Positions 12,325-24,054 of a DNA stretch of 64,000 bases are shown piece after piece. Position 1 is the stretch's first letter; each line of letters opens with the position of its first letter. The DNA is from Larix kaempferi (lineage: Eukaryota > Streptophyta > Pinopsida > Pinales > Pinaceae). The stretch spans positions 6,109,001 to 6,173,000 of the forward strand of contig BSBM01000809.1 in assembly GCA_027924585.1 (NCBI GenBank), given 5' to 3'. The position numbers and the translations under genes are program-made. The notes under the pieces are model-generated. The model saw nothing but the letters and a program-made list of their open reading frames with translations, was not told the origin of the DNA and searched no databases.

Positions 12325-12553
12325 GGCGTGTTAGATGTAATAGAAAATTGAAAAAGTAGGCATCCCTCAACTTACTTGGATTTTTTGAGCTACTTACGCA
12401 AAATATCTTGTATTGAGTAAAAAAGATGAAATGTAGGAAATTGAATCACATTTCCGAATATATAACTTTTATGTATTGAAAATTTGCATAGCTATGTCAA
12501 GCTTCATTTTTCCTAACAGACACTTTTTATTTTTCAGGCAAATGATAACGTAT

Positions 12554-12755
12554 ATGTTTTTGTGGGTTGATCCTTTGAGGGCCTAAATGATGGAATCAAG
12601 CTACAAAAATCGACATGCATGTAGAGAACACATAGCACTTGTGTGCCATTATTTTTCGAAAATTAAATTAGTAATTTTATAATTTCCTAAGTGATCAAAC
12701 CTCGAAAATAGTACCTTTTTTGTGGGTAGATCCTTTGAAGGTCTTAATGCAAAAA
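12554..12755 (+). repeat. subterminal direct repeat
   Basis: A ~30-base phrase (TTTTGTGGGTTGATCCTTTG at about 12,557; TTTTGTGGGTAGATCCTTTG at about 12,717) occurs twice, 160 bp apart. The following bases are also similar, so this is a partial tandem duplication near the transposon's left end. Confidence 0.6.
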
Positions 12756-13230
12756 TCTTGAAATGGGTTTTTCATAGAACGTGGAGGTTAGTGTCCTCTT
12801 GTGCACCATACAATTTTTGTTTGAAATGATTGACAATTGAAAAGGTTATGGAAGAAACATTAACGGTGTGTTTCACGAGTTAAGGAGGTAGGATAGAAAA
12901 GAAACTGAAAGAAAATAGGAAAATTTGATATTTCAAAATAAAAGTTACATATTTGGAATCTGCAAAAAAAATGCTATTTGTGTCTAAGATTTCGCCAAAA
13001 ATGACTGTGTGTAGCATATTGTAACGAGTGGCTAAGCACAAGCTTCTCCAGAAACTGGAAGAAATACCCAATTAGCTTTGGTTTTTCATTAACATAGCAC
13101 AGGTTTGGAATTACCGAAGCAAACTCCAAAGCATACACATAGGATTATTGTTGACATGCGAGCAAGTGACTCGGCTTGGTTTAGGCTCTACCAAACATGA
13201 GTGCATTCTGTTTAAATTCAAAAATATTGC
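12756..13230. other. non-coding left arm of the giant transposon
   Basis: No supported gene; AT-rich with short frames only. Confidence 0.4.
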
Positions 13231-13235
13231 CGCGC

Positions 13236-13352
13236 TTTTAGATGTACATAACGTGCTCACGTTATATAACTACATAACGTGCATGCGTTATATAACTACA
13301 GAATGCGTACGCGTTATATAGTTCCAAAACGCGCTCGCATTATGTAAATCAT
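13236..13352 (+). promoter_or_regulatory. CG-rich palindromic motif array 1
   Basis: At least four head-to-tail copies of a ~30-bp unit: a near-palindrome of the type AACGNGNNCGCGTTAT followed by a spacer TATAACTACAT. Examples are ATAACGTGCATGCGTTATAT and GAATGCGTACGCGTTATATA. The same motif family occurs at 17,440-17,522 and 42,655-42,730. The position near the left end and the palindromic form suggest protein-binding sites, for example for the transposase (inference). Confidence 0.6.
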
Positions 13353-13364
13353 AAAATACATGCT

Positions 13365-13500
13365 TAATACTTGAGAAAAAGGGGGTGTGGAAGACTCAAG
13401 GGAATTTTTGTTTAATATTTGAGAAGGGGTGGGGAAGGGTCAAGGGAATCTATGGTTAATATTTAATAGGGGTGGGAAAGGGTCAAGGGCTTAGAAGTAT
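13365..13500 (+). repeat. short G-rich tandem repeats
   Basis: Three degenerate copies of a 40-50-bp unit with GGGGTGGGGAAGGGTCAAGGG and GTTTAATATTTGAG. Confidence 0.55.
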
Positions 13501-13599
13501 GTTGAAAGCTTGAGTGGGGAGAGATGAAGGGAATGAGAACATGATGGGCTACAGGGGGTGAAGGGAAGTGGAGCTTGAGAGCACTATTAGGAGTAGAAT

Positions 13600-13852
13600 A
13601 GATTTTGAAGAATTATAGGGTTAGAAGTTGAAAGTGAGACTTGAGTGACAAGGGGAAATGGATGGAGGCAAGGGGGATGTGAGAGAGAAATAAAGAATAC
13701 AAAGGGGGGGAGACATAGAGTGAGGGAGGGAGAGGGAAAATGGGGAGGAATGGATTTAGAGGGAGTGAGAGATAGATGGGGATAGAATGAAATAAAGAGA
13801 TAGGAAGGGAGGTACAGAAAGTGTTGGTGGGAGACATGCAGGGAGTGGTGGT

Positions 13853-13894
<42 letters not shown>

Positions 13895-14430
13895 GGGGAA
13901 GGGACATAAAGTGTGTGAGAGAGAGGGAGTGATGGAGAGATTGGGATAGGTTGATGGAAAGATAACATGAGGGAGGGATAGAATTTTTGAGAGAGACAGG
14001 CGATGAGAGAGGGAGGGAGAGAAGGTAGGGTGAGGGATGGAAGGAGAAAGGTGGAGATAGATATGGATGGAGGGGGGATGGGTTTGAGAATGGAAAGGGA
14101 CATAATGTGTGTGTGTGTGTGTGTTTGAGAGAGAGAGAGAGAGAGAGAGATTGATGGTTGGGGAGAGAGATACTAGAGGGAGTTGTGAGCGACAAAGAAA
14201 GTGGGAGGTTGTGTGTGTGTGTGTGCATGTGATAAGGAAGGAGGAATCAGTGGGGTGGCAAGGATGAAGATGGTGTAAGGGAGAGAAAGCAACATAGAGG
14301 GAGGGAGGTAAAGGGAGTGAGGGACATAACCAAGGACAGATCTAGAGAAAGAGATAGGGAGGGAGGGATACAAGGTGAGATAGAGAGGGCAGGGGGGGAG
14401 GGATAAAGGCACATAGGGTTTGTGATTAAG
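13600..14430 (+). repeat. purine-rich GA/GGGA microsatellite-like tract
   Basis: The plus strand is nearly all purine, built on GAGAGAGA and GGGAGGGA, with two short GT runs (14,107-14,123 and 14,212-14,225). The open frames on the minus strand, rich in Ser, Leu and Pro, are by-products of composition. Confidence 0.85.
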
Positions 14431-14455
14431 GGTGAACGAAGGGAGAGAGTTCTAT
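14395..14455 (+). repeat. flank copy A around the CAT satellite
   Basis: GGGGGAGGGATAAAGG, then GTGATTAAGGG, then GGGAGAGAGT recurs at 17,058-17,120 with only small differences. The CAT-triplet satellite lies between the two copies, so the whole block looks like a duplication or a satellite expansion inside a duplicated purine tract. Confidence 0.65.
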
Positions 14456-14499
14456 AGGGACTTGGATATTTGCGAATATATACATAAGGTGGATACCCT

Positions 14500-14957
14500 C
14501 CTCGTCATCATCTTCATCACCATCATCATCTTCATCATCATCACCATCATCATCATCATCAACATATTCATCATCATTGTCATCTATAGGTTCCTCATCA
14601 ACATCTCCATCATCATCATCTTCTTCATCCTTATCATCTTCATCATCATCTTCATCACCATCACCATCATCATGAACATCTTCATCACCATAAACATCTT
14701 CATTACCATTGTCATCTCCCCCTTCCTCATCAACATCTCCATCATAATCATCTTCTTCATCATCACCATCATCATCTTCATCACTGGCACCATCATCATC
14801 AACATCTTCATCATCATCACCATCATCACCATCATCATCATCATCATCAACATCTTCATCATCATTTTCATCTCTAGGTTCTCCATCAACATCTCCATCA
14901 TCATCATATTCTTCATCGTCATCATCTTCATGACCATTATCATCATCATCAACATCT

Positions 14958-14988
<31 letters not shown>

Positions 14989-15293
14989 ATTCCTCATCAA
15001 ATCAACATCTCTATCATCATGATCATCATCTTCTAAACATCATCATGATCATCATCTAAACATCACCATCACCATCATCATCAACATCTTCATCATCATC
15101 ACCATCTTCATCATCATCACCATCACCATCATCATCAAAATATTCATTGTCATCACCATCACCATCACCATCACCATCTTCATCATCATTTTCATCTCTA
15201 GGTTCCCCATCAATATCAACATCTCCATCATCATCATCTTCATCATCATCATCATCTTCATCACCATCATCATCATCATCATCAGCAACATAT

Positions 15294-15324
<31 letters not shown>

Positions 15325-15701
15325 CAGCAACATATTCATCATCATCACCATCATTAGCATCATCTTCCTTGAATCAGATCAACATCTCCATCATGTCACC
15401 ATCATCTTCATCATCATCATCATCATCATCATCTGAACATCACCATTACCATCATCATCAACATCTTCATCATCATTACCATCACCATCATCATCATCAT
15501 CTTCAACGTCGTCACCATCATCATCATCATCATTGGCATTTGCAGGTTCCTCATCAACATCTCCATCGTCATCATCTTCTCCATCATCATCATCTTCATC
15601 ACTATCATCATCAGCATCAACATCTTCATCATCATCACCATAATCATCATCTTCATCGTCATCAGATCAACATATCCATCATCATCATCTTATTCATCAT
15701 C

Positions 15702-15743
<42 letters not shown>

Positions 15744-15875
15744 TTCATCGCCATCTCCATCATCTTCAACATCTCCATCATCATCACCATCACCATCATC
15801 ATCATCTTCATGACCATAAACATCTTCATCATCATTGTCATCTCCCCCTTCCTCATCAACATCTCCATCATCATC

Positions 15876-15918
<43 letters not shown>

Positions 15919-16968
15919 CCATCTGAACATCACCATCACCATCACCGTCAACATCTTCGTCATCATCACCATCAACATCATCATCAAAATGTTCATTGTC
16001 ATCACCATCACCATCACCATCACCATCACCATCTTCATCATCAATGTCATCTCTAGGTTCCCCATCAACACAACATCTCCATCATCATCATCTTCTTCAT
16101 CATCTTCATCTTCATCACCATCATCATCAACATCTTCATCATCATCACCCTCATCATCATCATATTCCTCATCAGATCAACATCTCCATCATGTCACCAT
16201 CATATTCATCATCATCATCATCATCATCCGAACATCACCATCACCATCATCATCAACATCTTCATCATCATTACCAGCACCATCATCATCGACATCTTCA
16301 TCGTCATCACCATCATCATTGGCATCTGTAGGTTCCTCATCAACATCTCCATCATCATCATATTCATCACCATCATCATCATCATCATTGGCATCTGTAG
16401 GTTCCTCATCAACATATCCATCATCGTCATCTTCTCCATCATCATCACCATCATCACCATCATGATCTTCTCAACATCATCATGATCATCATCTAAACAT
16501 CACTATCACCAACATCGTCAACATCTTCATCATCATCACCATCAACATCATCATCAAAATCTTCATCGTCATCACCATCACCATCACCATCTTCATCACC
16601 ATTATCATCTCTAGGTTCCCCATCAACACAACATCTCCATCATCATCATCTTCTTCATCATCATCAACATCTTCATCATCATCACCATCATCATCATCAT
16701 CTTCCTTATTAGATCAACATCTCTATCTTGTCACCATCATCTTCATCATCATCATCATCATCATCTGAACATCACCATCACCATCATCATCATCATTTTC
16801 ATCATCATCACCATCATCTTCATCAACATCATCATCTTTATCATCTTCATCTGCATCATGATCATCTTCATTGTCATCACCCTCATCCTCCTCATCATCT
16901 TTATCATCTTCATTTGCATCATGATCATCTTCATTGTCATCACCCTCCTCCTCATCATCATCTTGTGC
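14500..16968 (+). repeat. 2.5-kb CAT/ATC triplet satellite with higher-order units
   Basis: Almost pure CAT/ATC triplets interspersed with TTC. A longer period is visible: a marker of the form GGTTCCTCATCAACATCTCC recurs about ten times (for example near 14,590, 14,877, 15,545, 16,055, 16,330, 16,400 and 16,613), so the array grew in blocks. Long open frames on both strands (Ser-, His-, Ile- or Met-rich) follow from the triplet period and should not be called genes. A ~60-bp piece of the same satellite sits at 28,254-28,316. Confidence 0.9.
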
Positions 16969-17055
16969 ACTTATGCACTTAGGGATTAATGTTTAGAAGA
17001 GGGTCTAAATGCCTTTATGGGGGAGGGGCTCTAGGAACAAGGTAAGACATAGAGG

Positions 17056-17300
17056 GTAGGGGGGAGGGATAAAGGTATAAAGGGTTAGTGATTAAGGGAG
17101 AAGAAGGGAGAGAGTGCTATAGGGAGGGATAATGATGAAGATAAAGAGAAGGTGGAGAGATGGAGAGTGGGGTGGTAGGGACATGGATAGAGTAAGGGAG
17201 AGAAAGAAACATGAAAGAAACATGCAGGGAGGGATGTAGGGAGAATGAGGGATAGATATTTAGAAAGAGATATGGGGTATCTAGGGATTATTGGGAGAGA
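17056..17300 (+). repeat. flank copy B: purine-rich tract after the CAT satellite
   Basis: Starts with the partner of 14,395-14,455 and continues as a GGGAGGGA/GAGAGA tract similar to 13,600-14,430. Confidence 0.65.
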
Positions 17301-17439
17301 GCTAGGGGGTATTAGACCATACAAAACATTTGTCCCCACACTAAAAACATTTTTTTTGTATGTAACCATATAAAATATTTGTTTTCTTTTGATTTTGTTC
17401 ATTTCCCTAGCCGTGCACCTAACCTATTTATTGTGCTTG

Positions 17440-17522
17440 ACAATATCGCGTACGCGTTTTTAAAATTCATATCGCGCACACATTTTAGCTTTATATAACG
17501 CGTGCGTTTTTTGTAACTCTAT
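17440..17522 (+). promoter_or_regulatory. CG-rich palindromic motif array 2, ahead of the transposase gene
   Basis: Contains ATATCGCGTACGCGTTTT, ATATCGCGCACACATTTT and ATATAACGCGTGCGTTTT in tandem with the TGTAACTCTATA spacer type. It ends about 475 bp before the transposase start codon. Same motif family as 13,236-13,352 and 42,655-42,730. Confidence 0.6.
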
Positions 17523-17998
17523 AAACAGTGGACTATCCCTGTCCGAGAGCAACTTCACTTTGTCCGAGCCAAAACAACACTCCCGCGATTTTTCGAATAG
17601 CACGAGCCCGCCATTGGAAATTCTCACATTCTACACCATGTCCATCATTATTATTTTTATGCAGGTGCAGCATTGAGGACATCTTTCATAGTTTCTCAGT
17701 GTGGTGTTGGGTTATATGGCCATATTTGAAGAAGATAATCAACAAGCTTGAAGAATCTCCAATTGAATAACACCAAAGATAAGGTCTTTGAAAGATTCAT
17801 TTTGCCTATATTTGAGGAGCACACAAGATAAGATATCAAGCTTCAAGACCATTTTATGGTGATGGTTGATATACACAAGTGTACAAGAGAATCAAAGAGC
17901 CCAAACAATTTATTATTTAACTTACATTTGCTTATTATTTAAGAGCTTGTAATTGAGGAGCAACAAAAACAAACTATATTGAATTGATCATTGTGGTG
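17523..17998 (+). promoter_or_regulatory. presumed promoter/5' leader of the transposase gene
   Basis: No clear coding. A pyrimidine-rich tract followed by TTTTTATGCAG near 17,661-17,671 could be the 3' border of a leader intron. The sequence then runs without recognised protein similarity to the ATG at 17,999. Assignment as 5' leader is inference from position. Confidence 0.35.
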
Positions 17999-18238
17999 AT
18001 GGGGAATGCACGTAAGCGAGTAAGCAAATTAGCAAGGAAGAAGAGACCTCAAGAAGTCATTGAAGAAGAGAAATCAAAGAAAAGAATATACATGATGAAT
18101 TGGAGGCTTTCTTTGGAAACTAATCCAAATCCAATTGTAGAGGATACCACGGTTCATCCTATTAATCCATGACAAGAGGGACCTTCAATTTCCACAATAG
18201 TTGTTGAACAAGCACCCTATGGAAGTAATCAAGAAGCA
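17999..18238 (+). pseudogene. transposase-like gene, 5' part of an exon split by copia
   Basis: Begins ATG at 17,999 and encodes a basic N-terminus (MGNARKRVSKLARKKRP). A TGA at 18,170 interrupts the frame. The same frame then continues up to the copia insertion at 18,239. Removing the copia element and one AAGCA copy joins this frame exactly to the one resuming at 24,757, showing that the retrotransposon landed inside a coding exon. The rest of the gene is described under 24,752-27,848. Confidence 0.6.
18234..18238 (+). repeat. 5-bp target-site duplication AAGCA (left)
   Basis: Identical to 24,752-24,756; flanks the copia element. Confidence 0.85.
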
Positions 18239-18936
18239 TGTGAGTATTTTGATCATAGCAAGATCTAGGAGCTATGGAGAACCTCACAAAATCGAATTAT
18301 TTGCAAAACCAGTGGAAAAAATTGAAAAAGGAGACAATTTTACACACAATGTGAGCTTAATCTTTTCATTAACTGATTGTCTAACATGTGAAAATGTTAA
18401 GAACAGGTTTTTATTACATCCATGAGAAATTCGAGAGCATTAGATAGCTCAAGATGAGTGTACAAGTCAAAATTGCCAAATTGGCCTCAATCCCCCCTAG
18501 GTGGGTCCAACTCAATCCCAATCATCCCAAACAGTCACGAATTCAGGTGTGAAGGTGGCTGAAGCATGCTGGGTCATTAATGAGGCCAAGGCAAGCGTGG
18601 GTGAGAAAGTAGAGGTGTTTGGGAGGACCAAGGGAGCAATAAATGCTCCAAATCTAGCCAAAATTGGGAAAAATCCACCCTAGCGCCCCTAGTCAACTGA
18701 AATTCCCCAAATCAAGGAGAGAGGGTGCTCCAGCATTTAATGAGGGTGCACTTGTGGACAAAACAGGAGGTTGTGTGAATTGGTTTGCTTGGAAGTGGGT
18801 GTGAACACTCTCAAATGTGGGTATTTGACCAACTAAAGTCACCTAGTCCAAACTATGGTGTAATTAAGCACATGAGAAATAAAAATTTGACTAAGGTTAT
18901 GGACTATGGTACTAAGTATGGGTTACTATTCTAACA
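18239..18936 (-). repeat. copia 3' LTR
   Basis: Plus-strand ends TGTGAG...CTAACA, i.e. TGTTAG...CTCACA in element sense. Matches 24,055-24,751. Confidence 0.95.
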
Positions 18937-18949
18937 CCCCCCCCTTAAC
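18937..18949 (-). other. copia polypurine tract
   Basis: In element sense GGTTAAGGGGGGGG lies directly before the 3' LTR, where plus-strand DNA synthesis is primed. Confidence 0.85.
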
Positions 18950-21900
18950 CAGAACTTAGTACAACTCATTAAAATAAGTGGGAGGCCTTGGCAACAAAGG
19001 CTCAAGTCACCTCATTACAAACATAATTTTTATTTGTCCATATAAACCGAGGACAAGAAGTAAAACCACATGGGATAAAAACTTCCCTCTAAAATGGACA
19101 TGGGGCTGAACCTGCAATTAAATTGTAGGAATCACCATCCATCACTCACTCCAATCAAATCTCTCAAGTGAGTGAAGGTCTTCTCAGTAAAGCACTTGGT
19201 GAAAATATTTGCAGTTTGCTCGGTGGATGGGCAATACTGCAATGAAATCACCCTGTCATGCACCAAGCCCCGAATGTAGTGCATATGGATTTCAATCTGC
19301 TTTGTTCTTTTCCTCTGTACTGGATCAGTAGATATCTTGATGGCACTTTGATTATCCACCCAAATGTTGGTTGGAGAATCAATAGCAACACCAAACTCTC
19401 GAAGAATGCCTTGCAACCAAACACACTGTGTGGCTGCGTTCACTGCTGCGCTGTACTCGGCCTTTGATGATGAAAGTGAAATGGTATGCTGTTTCTTACT
19501 TGACCAGCAAATGGGACATTCAGAAAACATAAACACAAAACCTGAAGTGGACTTTCCATCGATGGTATCTCCAGCCCAATCGGAATCAAAAAATCTAGCT
19601 AGTTGTAGTGAAGAACGAGCTGCATAGTGTACCCAAAAGCTCTTTGTTCCTTGGACATATTGAAGGATCCTTTTGGATGCCTTCCAATGGATCTCATGTG
19701 GCTTCTGCATATATCTTGCTACATCACTTACAGCATAAGACAAATCAGGTCTTTTATGTGTAAGGTACAACAAGCTTCCAACTAGCTGCCTGTAGAGTGT
19801 GCAATCCACCAATGGAGAGTCTTCAAATTCACCTAGTTTTATGCCTGAAAGGAATGGGCACTTGGATGCCTTACATTCAGCCATTTTAAACTTCAATAAC
19901 AGGTCTGAAGCATACTTAGGTTGACTCAGCAATATACCTCTCTCAGATTGCTCAATTTCCAAACCCAAAAATTGCCTTAGCAATCCTAGGTCGCTCATGG
20001 CAAATTCACTGTGCAAAGAAGCTTTAATTGAGCCAATTTGTTTGTTGCAGCTCCCTGTAATTAAAATATCATCAACATACAGTACAATGACCTGCTAATT
20101 ATCATCACATTGCTGCAAATAAACATTTGGATCAGACTTGCATCGATAGAAACCAATTGAGAGCAAAAAAGCATCCATTTTGGCATACCAAGCCCTGGGG
20201 GCTTGTTTGAGTCCATAGAGTGACTTCTTCAACCTGCAAAAAAGTGTGGGATCCTCTTGGAATCCTTCAGGTTGCTGCATATAGATCTCTTCCTGTAGCT
20301 CACCATGTAAGAATGCACTTTTAACATCCATATGGTGAACTTCCCAACCCTTACTAGCTGCCATGGCTAGAGCTAGTCTAATTGAGTCCATCTTTGCAGC
20401 CGGTGCAAAGGTATCTGTATTATCCACACCATGGATTTGTGAGTAGCCCTTAGCCACTAAACTAGCCTTATACTTCACATCAGAACCATCAGCAACAGGT
20501 TTGGTTCGAAAAATCCACTTACATTGCACAAGTTTCCTCTTGGGAGGAAGAGGCACCAAATCCCATGTTTTGTTCTCTTGGAGAGATTGGAATTCTTCTT
20601 GCATTGCTGTTCTCCACCTTGGATCATGATGAACTTCCTGATATGATGTTGGATCAGATCCAATCATCATATAACAGTGATCAGCAAGTTCACTTTCATT
20701 TGCAAAGGAAGCATTGATTGTTTGAGATCTAGTCTTCCTAGGCTCTTGGGGATTGCCTGCCAATTCTCCTGCAGCTTGTATGATTTTTTCATCCCACTTG
20801 GGCCTTGATGGTGACTTATGTACAGCAATGTCATATTCACCCATGTCATCTTCAGCAATATCAGAAAAATCAGAATTGGAATCATCACTAATTTCATTAA
20901 GGTGTGGAGGAGAAGAGCTTTCCCCCGGTGCAAGCTCAAAATCAGGAATTGGTTCTTCTTCGAATTGCACACTTCTCTCAATGAAAGTTTTGAGTGTGGA
21001 TGTGTCAAAGAGCTTGTATCCCTTTGTGTCTTCACCATATCCAACCATGATACATTCTCTGCTCTGTGGCTCCAAAGACTTCCTCTTTTCTGATGGAATT
21101 CAAGCCCATGCTCTAGACCTAAAAATTCTGAAATTTGACACATTTGGTTTTTTGGCCAAACCATGCCTCATAGGGGGTTTTTCCTTTGACTGATTTGTGA
21201 AAGGATCTGTTCTGAATATGAGCAGCACAATTGATGGCTTTATCCCATAGCTTAGGGCTTATATCCCTAGCTTCAATCATGCAAGTGGCCATCTCTTTAA
21301 GAGATCTATTTTTCCTCTCTGCCACACCATTTTGCTGAGGTGTGTAGGGGATTGAATGTTGCATTTGGATGCCACAATCCTCACAAAGATACTGAATGCT
21401 ATTATTCACATAATCCTTTCCATTATAAGTCCTAAGGATCTTTATCTTATGACCACTATGATTCTCCACTAAGGCCTTCCAAATCTTCAATTTCTCAAAC
21501 ACTTCTGATTTCAATTTAAGGAAGTAAACCCAGCAGAATCAAGAGTAGTCATCTATGAATGTGAGTACATACCTTGATCCACCATATGATGGAGTGGGAA
21601 GAGGACCAATGAGGTCTGAATGTACCAATCCAAGTGGTTGAGTGGCTCTCCTTTCCATTCCCTTCTCATAGCTGCGCTCAGGATGCTTTCCAACTACACA
21701 ACCAATGCATGCACCATTTGAAGATTTGATTTCTGGAAGCCCTTCCACCATCTCGTCCTTGTGCAGTGTCTGGAGATATTTGTAGTTCATGTGGCCAAAT
21801 ATTTCATGCCACAACTTCAAGGTCTCGTTGGCATGAGAGACAAGAGCATGGTCACTAGAATTTGGAATGAAATTTGAGAATTTGTACATTCTCTCTTCAT

Positions 21901-23030
21901 GATCAACATACCCTACTGCCACAACTTGATTTGAAGAAATTTCTATGATTTCTACCAAATCTGGAGTAAATGTTACTCTCTTGGCTTCTCCTGTATGGGT
22001 CATTTGATAAACTGATAGCAAATTTGCAGCCAATGAAGGTACATAGAGCACATCACTGAAATAGCCATGCTCCATGTCAATCTTACCAATCCCCTTGGTC
22101 TGGATTTCTGAATCATCTCCCATTCGAATTGTTGGGCCACCATTTGAATGCATAGAAGAGAAGAGCTCTCTGGATGAAACCATATGTCTGGAAGCTCCTG
22201 AATCAATGATAAAGGATGAGGAATTCAAAATACCTGCTACCAAAGCATGACACTTCTCCTTATTGTCAGGATTTGAGGTGCTCTCTTTCTTCCTTGCGCC
22301 CTCACGGACTGGGATGTTGTTCTTCTCCAGCAGCTGCGCCATTGAGTCAATGGTTTTCTTCATGCATGAGCTCTCTGGATGCCATCCCTTATGACAATAG
22401 GTGCATTTGGTCTTTTCCTTTCCCTTCTTGTCCTTCTCCTTTGACAGATTCGAACCTCCATCTGCAGACTTGGTCTTGTCAAACTTCCTCTTCTCTGGCT
22501 GCTTCGAATTCTTGGCTTTCTGCTTGCCTTTGTTGGCATTTGAAACACCCATTACCAGTGCTTGGTCCTTTGATTTTATGGTACCCATTTGAACTAGTTT
22601 GTCCTGCTCCTGAGTGAGACACTCCATGATGGTAGCTAGTGATGGCATTTGCCAATTTCGAAGGGTCATCTTGGCTGAGTGAAATGTGCTAACAAATACA
22701 GAAAATTCTGGGCCTAGCTTCGAAAGGATGGACAGAATCAATTGTTCCTCCCTTTTAACAATTCCACATTGTTGCAGTTGAAGCACTAGTGACTTGAACT
22801 TCGTGAAGAACTCCTGGATGGTTTCAAAATGCGCTGGGCTCAAGCTAATGAGCTCGTTTTCAAGGTGGTGGCCTCTCAGTTCATCAGTTTTCCCAAAGAG
22901 TGATTCTAGCTTCACCCATACTTCATTGGGGGTTGTCAAACTGTCTGTATGAAACAAGAGTTCCCTTGAAATGCTTAGGCATAGCAATCCATAAGATTCA
23001 TCAAGTTGATTGTAGTACTTTGCTTTCTCC

Positions 23031-23035
23031 ACAGC
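23031..23035 (+). repeat. 5-bp target-site duplication ACAGC (left)
   Basis: Repeated at 23,785-23,789, on either side of the solo LTR in copia gag. Confidence 0.65.
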
Positions 23036-23784
23036 TATTAACACCCAAAAAGTGCTCACTACCTCATCTACCACATTATATGGCTCATTTGTCCATTTTC
23101 CTACCATATTTCCCTTAAAATCCCAAAAAAATCCCATTAAAAAACCTCCAAAAGGCCTAAAATGCCTCCAAAAGGCCACAAAACCATCAAAATAGCCTAA
23201 AAAAGGCTAAAAAAAAACCATTTTTCCTCCAAAAATATCCAAAATTCCTCTAAAAATAGCAAAAACCCCCTAAAAAGGGAAGAAAAAATATAAAATAATG
23301 AGGAAAAGGAGGAAAAAACCCTATACAGCTGCCCTAAACCATGTGTTTCCTAAAACCATGGGTCAGCACTCCACCACTAAAAAACTATAAATAGGTGATG
23401 GAGATCCCTTATTCCATATCCACAATCAAGTATACCCTTACTCTGCCAAAATCTCTCTCGAAACCCTAGTTCACCATTGAACTACTTTCACTTTGAGAGC
23501 CTCTTTTGGCCCATCCCCACCATTGGAGAAAGAGAAGGAGCACATTGGAGCTTGGAGCAACCCTCTTGGACATTGCAAGGAGCTTCATCAACCTTCACAT
23601 TGAACGTAATATTAATACAACACCCTTGTTTACAAATTGTTGTTTATTTTTCATGCACATGTTTTAGAGTAGTTTTTATTTCTGTTTTAGCTTAATTATT
23701 TACATTTACTGAACTGCTACTAAGGAGTCCATTCTCCTTAGTAGGTGCTCATTTGCACAAGCTAGGGGTAAAACCCTAGCTACA
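23036..23784 (+). mobile_element. solo LTR inserted in copia gag
   Basis: 749 bp between two ACAGC copies, interrupting gag between codons that are contiguous in related proteins (…DPNSAV / VEKAKYYN…). It starts TATTAACACC, one base from a canonical TGTTAACACC, and ends TAGCTACA. A TATA box (CTATAAATAGG) lies at about 23,385-23,395, as expected for U3. No internal retroelement sequence remains, so it is what unequal LTR recombination leaves. The apparent Met-rich start of the long minus-strand frame near 23,179 is read-through of this LTR, not gag. Confidence 0.65.
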
Positions 23785-23789
23785 ACAGC
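23785..23789 (+). repeat. 5-bp target-site duplication ACAGC (right)
   Basis: Partner of 23,031-23,035. Confidence 0.65.
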
Positions 23790-24040
23790 AGAGTTTGGAT
23801 CCACTTCTGTGCCCATGGTTACTCTATAGAGACCCTTAGATCTCAGCTTGATAACCATTTCAGCCTTCCAATCGAAGAAATTGAAGGGTGTGAGCAACAT
23901 TTGGTTTGCTTCCATTACTGCGGCATTAATGGTGAGAAAACTACTGAAACACCTGCAAAAAACATCAATTTTTATCTGGAAATCCTCTCTAGAATGCAGT
24001 TCAATGCTCAATATTGAACTGCAAATCACTAACTCCACAA

Positions 24041-24054
24041 TGGATCTGATACCA
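24041..24054 (-). other. copia primer-binding site
   Basis: In element sense TGGTATCAGATCC follows the 5' LTR directly. It is complementary to the 3' end of initiator methionine tRNA (canonical TGGTATCAGAGCC) with one difference. Confidence 0.9.

Larger units (their letters stand above)
19132..23915 (-). pseudogene. copia gag-pol polyprotein, broken
   Basis: Gag starts at 23,915 (MEANQMLLTPFNFFDWK), is cut by a solo LTR at 23,785 and resumes near 23,030 (VEKAKYYNQLDE). Then come a zinc knuckle CTYCHKGWHPESSC (CX2CX4HX4C), protease IIDSGASRHM, GAG-pre-integrase (LWHEIFGHMN...), integrase (LVHSDLIGPLP...), reverse transcriptase with YVDD at about 20,068-20,079, and RNase H (SSSKAEYSAA). Defects: a TGA at 21,541-21,539 inside integrase; an extra base in the homopolymer at 21,148-21,153 shifting the frame; a TGA at 21,102-21,100; a TAG at 20,097-20,095 just before the YVDD motif. 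The family uses this polyprotein to build virus-like particles and copy RNA to DNA. Apart from the four lesions and the solo LTR the frame is long and well kept. Confidence 0.93.

Noticed and set aside
13587-14412. Ser/Leu/Pro-rich minus-strand frames
   Set aside because: Products of the GA/GGGA purine tract; low complexity in every frame.
14432-16970. Long Ser-, His-, Ile- and Met-rich open frames on both strands, up to ~260 codons
   Set aside because: They follow from the CAT/ATC triplet period; any triplet satellite without stop triplets is open in several frames. No start context, domain or sequence complexity supports a gene.
20753-21193. Plus-strand open frame opposite the copia reverse transcriptase
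   Set aside because: Shadow of the well-identified minus-strand pol gene.
23036-23179. Apparent N-terminus (MAFWRHFRPFGG...) of the long copia frame
   Set aside because: It lies in the inserted solo LTR; the true gag start is at 23,915.
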